From: Anaerolineales bacterium UBA3082
Lineage (GTDB): Bacteria > Chloroflexota > Anaerolineae > UBA7937
Assembly: GCA_002366595.1 (NCBI GenBank)
Contig: DFBK01000060.1
Span: forward strand, 1 to 6,436
Length of the DNA: 6,436 bases
Reading direction: 5' to 3'
In this document: positions 5,788-6,436 of the stretch, piece after piece
How positions within the stretch are numbered: position 1 is the first letter of the stretch
Layout of the letters: each line of letters starts with the position of its first letter
Made by a program: the position numbers and the translations under genes
Notes under the pieces: model-generated
Databases searched by the model: none
What the model was told of the DNA's origin: nothing
What the model saw: the letters and a program-made list of their open reading frames with translations, nothing else

Positions 5788-6120
5788 ATGGAGCCCAGGT
5801 CGAAATTCTGGATAGAGAAAGACGGCGAACTAGTGTTCAGCGACTGGCGGGTGGATCTCTTGGAGGCTATCGAAGAGACGGGCTCCTTAAGCGGTGCCGC
5901 TGAGCGGCTAGGCATCCATTACCGTCGAGCCTGGGGCAAGATCAAAGAGATGGAAGAGAGGCTGGGAGTGAAACTGATAGTGACCCAGAGCGGAGGGGTG
6001 GGCGGCGGGGGAACAGAACTCACCCCCCAGGCTCAAGAGTATATTCGCCAATATCGAAAATTCAGGGCCGGCCTTAAAGAGATGGTTGACCGCAGGTTCC
6101 AGGATGCCTTTCAGAAATAA
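5788..6120 (+). CDS. ModE-type winged-helix regulator, DNA-binding domain only
   Basis: A 110-residue transcription regulator matching the N-terminal DNA-binding domain of ModE, the molybdate-responsive repressor. The opening strands (about residues 5-17, SKFWIEKDGELVF) lead into the helix-turn-helix at about 22-60. There TGSLSGAAERLGIHYRRAWG (31-50) matches the ModE pattern TGSISxxAxxxGISYxxAW, followed by KIKEMEERLG. The Gly-rich wing GGVGGGGTELTP (69-80) is the most diagnostic piece and parallels TGGKGGGGAVLT in E. coli ModE. The C-terminal helix (about 82-108) probably mediates dimerisation. The two TOBE/Mop domains that bind molybdate in full-length ModE (about 260 residues) are absent, as in many bacterial and archaeal ModE-like proteins. 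The ATG has GGAG five bases upstream. It probably controls molybdate or tungstate uptake or cofactor genes nearby; how it senses the metal is not evident. Confidence 0.9.
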   Translation: MEPRSKFWIEKDGELVFSDWRVDLLEAIEETGSLSGAAERLGIHYRRAWGKIKEMEERLGVKLIVTQSGGVGGGGTELTPQAQEYIRQYRKFRAGLKEMVDRRFQDAFQK

Positions 6121-6133
6121 CCCTGGTTTGATC

Positions 6134-6162
6134 TTGTTTTTTTGAGGGCGTTGTGATAAAAT
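6134..6162 (+). promoter_or_regulatory. Extended -10 promoter downstream of the ModE-like gene
   Basis: TAAAAT (6157-6162), five of six matches to TATAAT, is preceded by TG one base upstream (TGATAAAAT at 6154-6162), an extended -10. A weak -35, TTGTTT (6134-6139), sits 17 bp upstream inside a T-rich stretch. Transcription would begin near 6169, between the ModE-like gene and whatever follows. Confidence 0.5.
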
Positions 6163-6175
6163 TGTCTTAACGGCT

Positions 6176-6313
6176 ATGCGGGTCACAGTGTTCTTCTCGG
6201 TCTTAATCAACAGGGCCGTGGGGTTCCTAGCCGGAGTAGCCATCCACCACATACCACAGCGATACACCCCAGAGGAGCATCCCACAAGAGAGAGGCTTCC
6301 ATGGAAGAGATAG
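6176..6313 (+). CDS. Tiny ORF of unknown reality; start resembles MoaD
   Basis: A 45-codon frame beginning ATG at 6176 and ending TAG at 6311-6313, overlapping the next frame by 13 bp. Its ATG lies about seven bases after the predicted transcription start, so translation would be nearly leaderless; there is no ribosome site. The first residues, MRVTVFFSVLINRAVG, resemble the start of MoaD-type molybdopterin synthase small subunits (MxVTVxFFxxLRExAG), which would suit a ModE neighbourhood. The rest does not, and the C-terminal Gly-Gly that MoaD requires is missing. It may be a relic, a leader peptide, or simply untranslated leader of the gene at 6301. Confidence 0.2.
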   Translation: MRVTVFFSVLINRAVGFLAGVAIHHIPQRYTPEEHPTRERLPWKR

Positions 6314-6436
6314 TAGCGGGCTTGCAACAAGCGGTGCGCCTCCTCCTCATCAGCACCATCCTGGGCATCCCTCTGGGCGATAGGGCGTGGCTGGAAACGG
6401 TTACACCTTCCATGCTTGGAAAGGAGACCTGGGCGG
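6301..6436 (+). CDS. Start of an unidentified gene (3' end beyond window)
   Basis: From ATG 6301 the frame stays open to the window end (45 codons visible). GAGG at 6292-6295, within AGAGAGAGG, is a plausible ribosome site five bases upstream. The protein begins MEEIVAGLQQAVRLLLISTI and continues LGIPLGDRAWLETVTPSM. Residues 12-26 are hydrophobic and could be part of a membrane segment. The opening loosely recalls tungstate-transporter permeases (TupB, with a GLxxAxRLLL start and a later LLGIPLG), which would fit the ModE-like gene before it. However, the expected SGD and VS-x-A segments are missing and what follows LGIPLG does not match. I do not recognise it with confidence. Confidence 0.4.
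   Translation, partial: MEEIVAGLQQAVRLLLISTILGIPLGDRAWLETVTPSMLGKETWA

Noticed and set aside
6099..6143. Possible terminator after the ModE-like gene (CCAGG/CCTGG then a run of seven T)
   Set aside because: The stem is only 5 bp with an 18-base loop, and the T-run starts ten bases after it; the T-run fits better as spacer of the following promoter.
5908..6330. Minus-strand ORF opposite the ModE-like gene and the following gap
   Set aside because: It runs antisense through a conserved ModE domain, shows no recognisable motif and has no evident ribosome site.

Overview
The window looks like chromosomal DNA of a Chloroflexota bacterium, probably a thermophilic Anaerolineae/Thermoflexia-type lineage. 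This is an inference from style: a membrane-anchored protein with a long Thr-Pro-rich tail, a DUF3488-transglutaminase-DUF4129 membrane protein, an NMT1/THI5-like lipoprotein with the YIPNVQFAPFYVALEKGYF type of opening, and a fairly GC-rich, tightly packed layout. No rRNA, tRNA, CRISPR array or insertion sequence is visible.

Bases 1-2333 (+ strand) hold an ABC importer operon: the 3' part of an inner-membrane permease, a lipoprotein solute-binding protein of the NMT1/ThiY-like family, and the ATPase. The last two genes overlap by ATGA. The set is complete except for the start of the permease. Family knowledge points to a pyrimidine-type vitamin precursor (thiamine pathway), riboflavin or another small organic compound as cargo; the sequence alone does not decide.

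Bases 2293-4644 (- strand) encode a 783-residue TgpA-like membrane transglutaminase/protease-fold protein. It converges on the ATPase gene with a 41-bp tail-to-tail overlap. About 100 bp upstream of its start is a symmetric divergent promoter region: a perfect inverted repeat, TTGTCAA-N9-TTGACAA, supplies a consensus -35 box on each strand, each with a -10-like hexamer at 17-bp spacing. The leftward promoter serves the transglutaminase gene. The rightward one serves a membrane-anchored Thr/Pro-rich protein (about 4848-5507), so the two surface-associated proteins may be co-regulated.

Bases 5504-6120 (+ strand) carry two small one-domain DNA-binding proteins: a 51-residue ribbon-helix-helix protein (5562-5717) and a 110-residue ModE-type winged-helix protein without the molybdate-binding domains (5788-6120). 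The promoter in front of the pair contains a TATACA-TTG-TGTATA palindrome whose flanks resemble ModE half-sites, which suggests autoregulation or molybdate/tungstate-linked control. A stable hairpin separates the two genes.

Bases 6121-6436 contain an extended -10 promoter, a leader or tiny ORF, and the start of an unidentified gene that runs off the window. The most interesting part is the regulatory cluster at 4689-6170: mirrored promoters, an operator-like palindrome and two minimal regulators.
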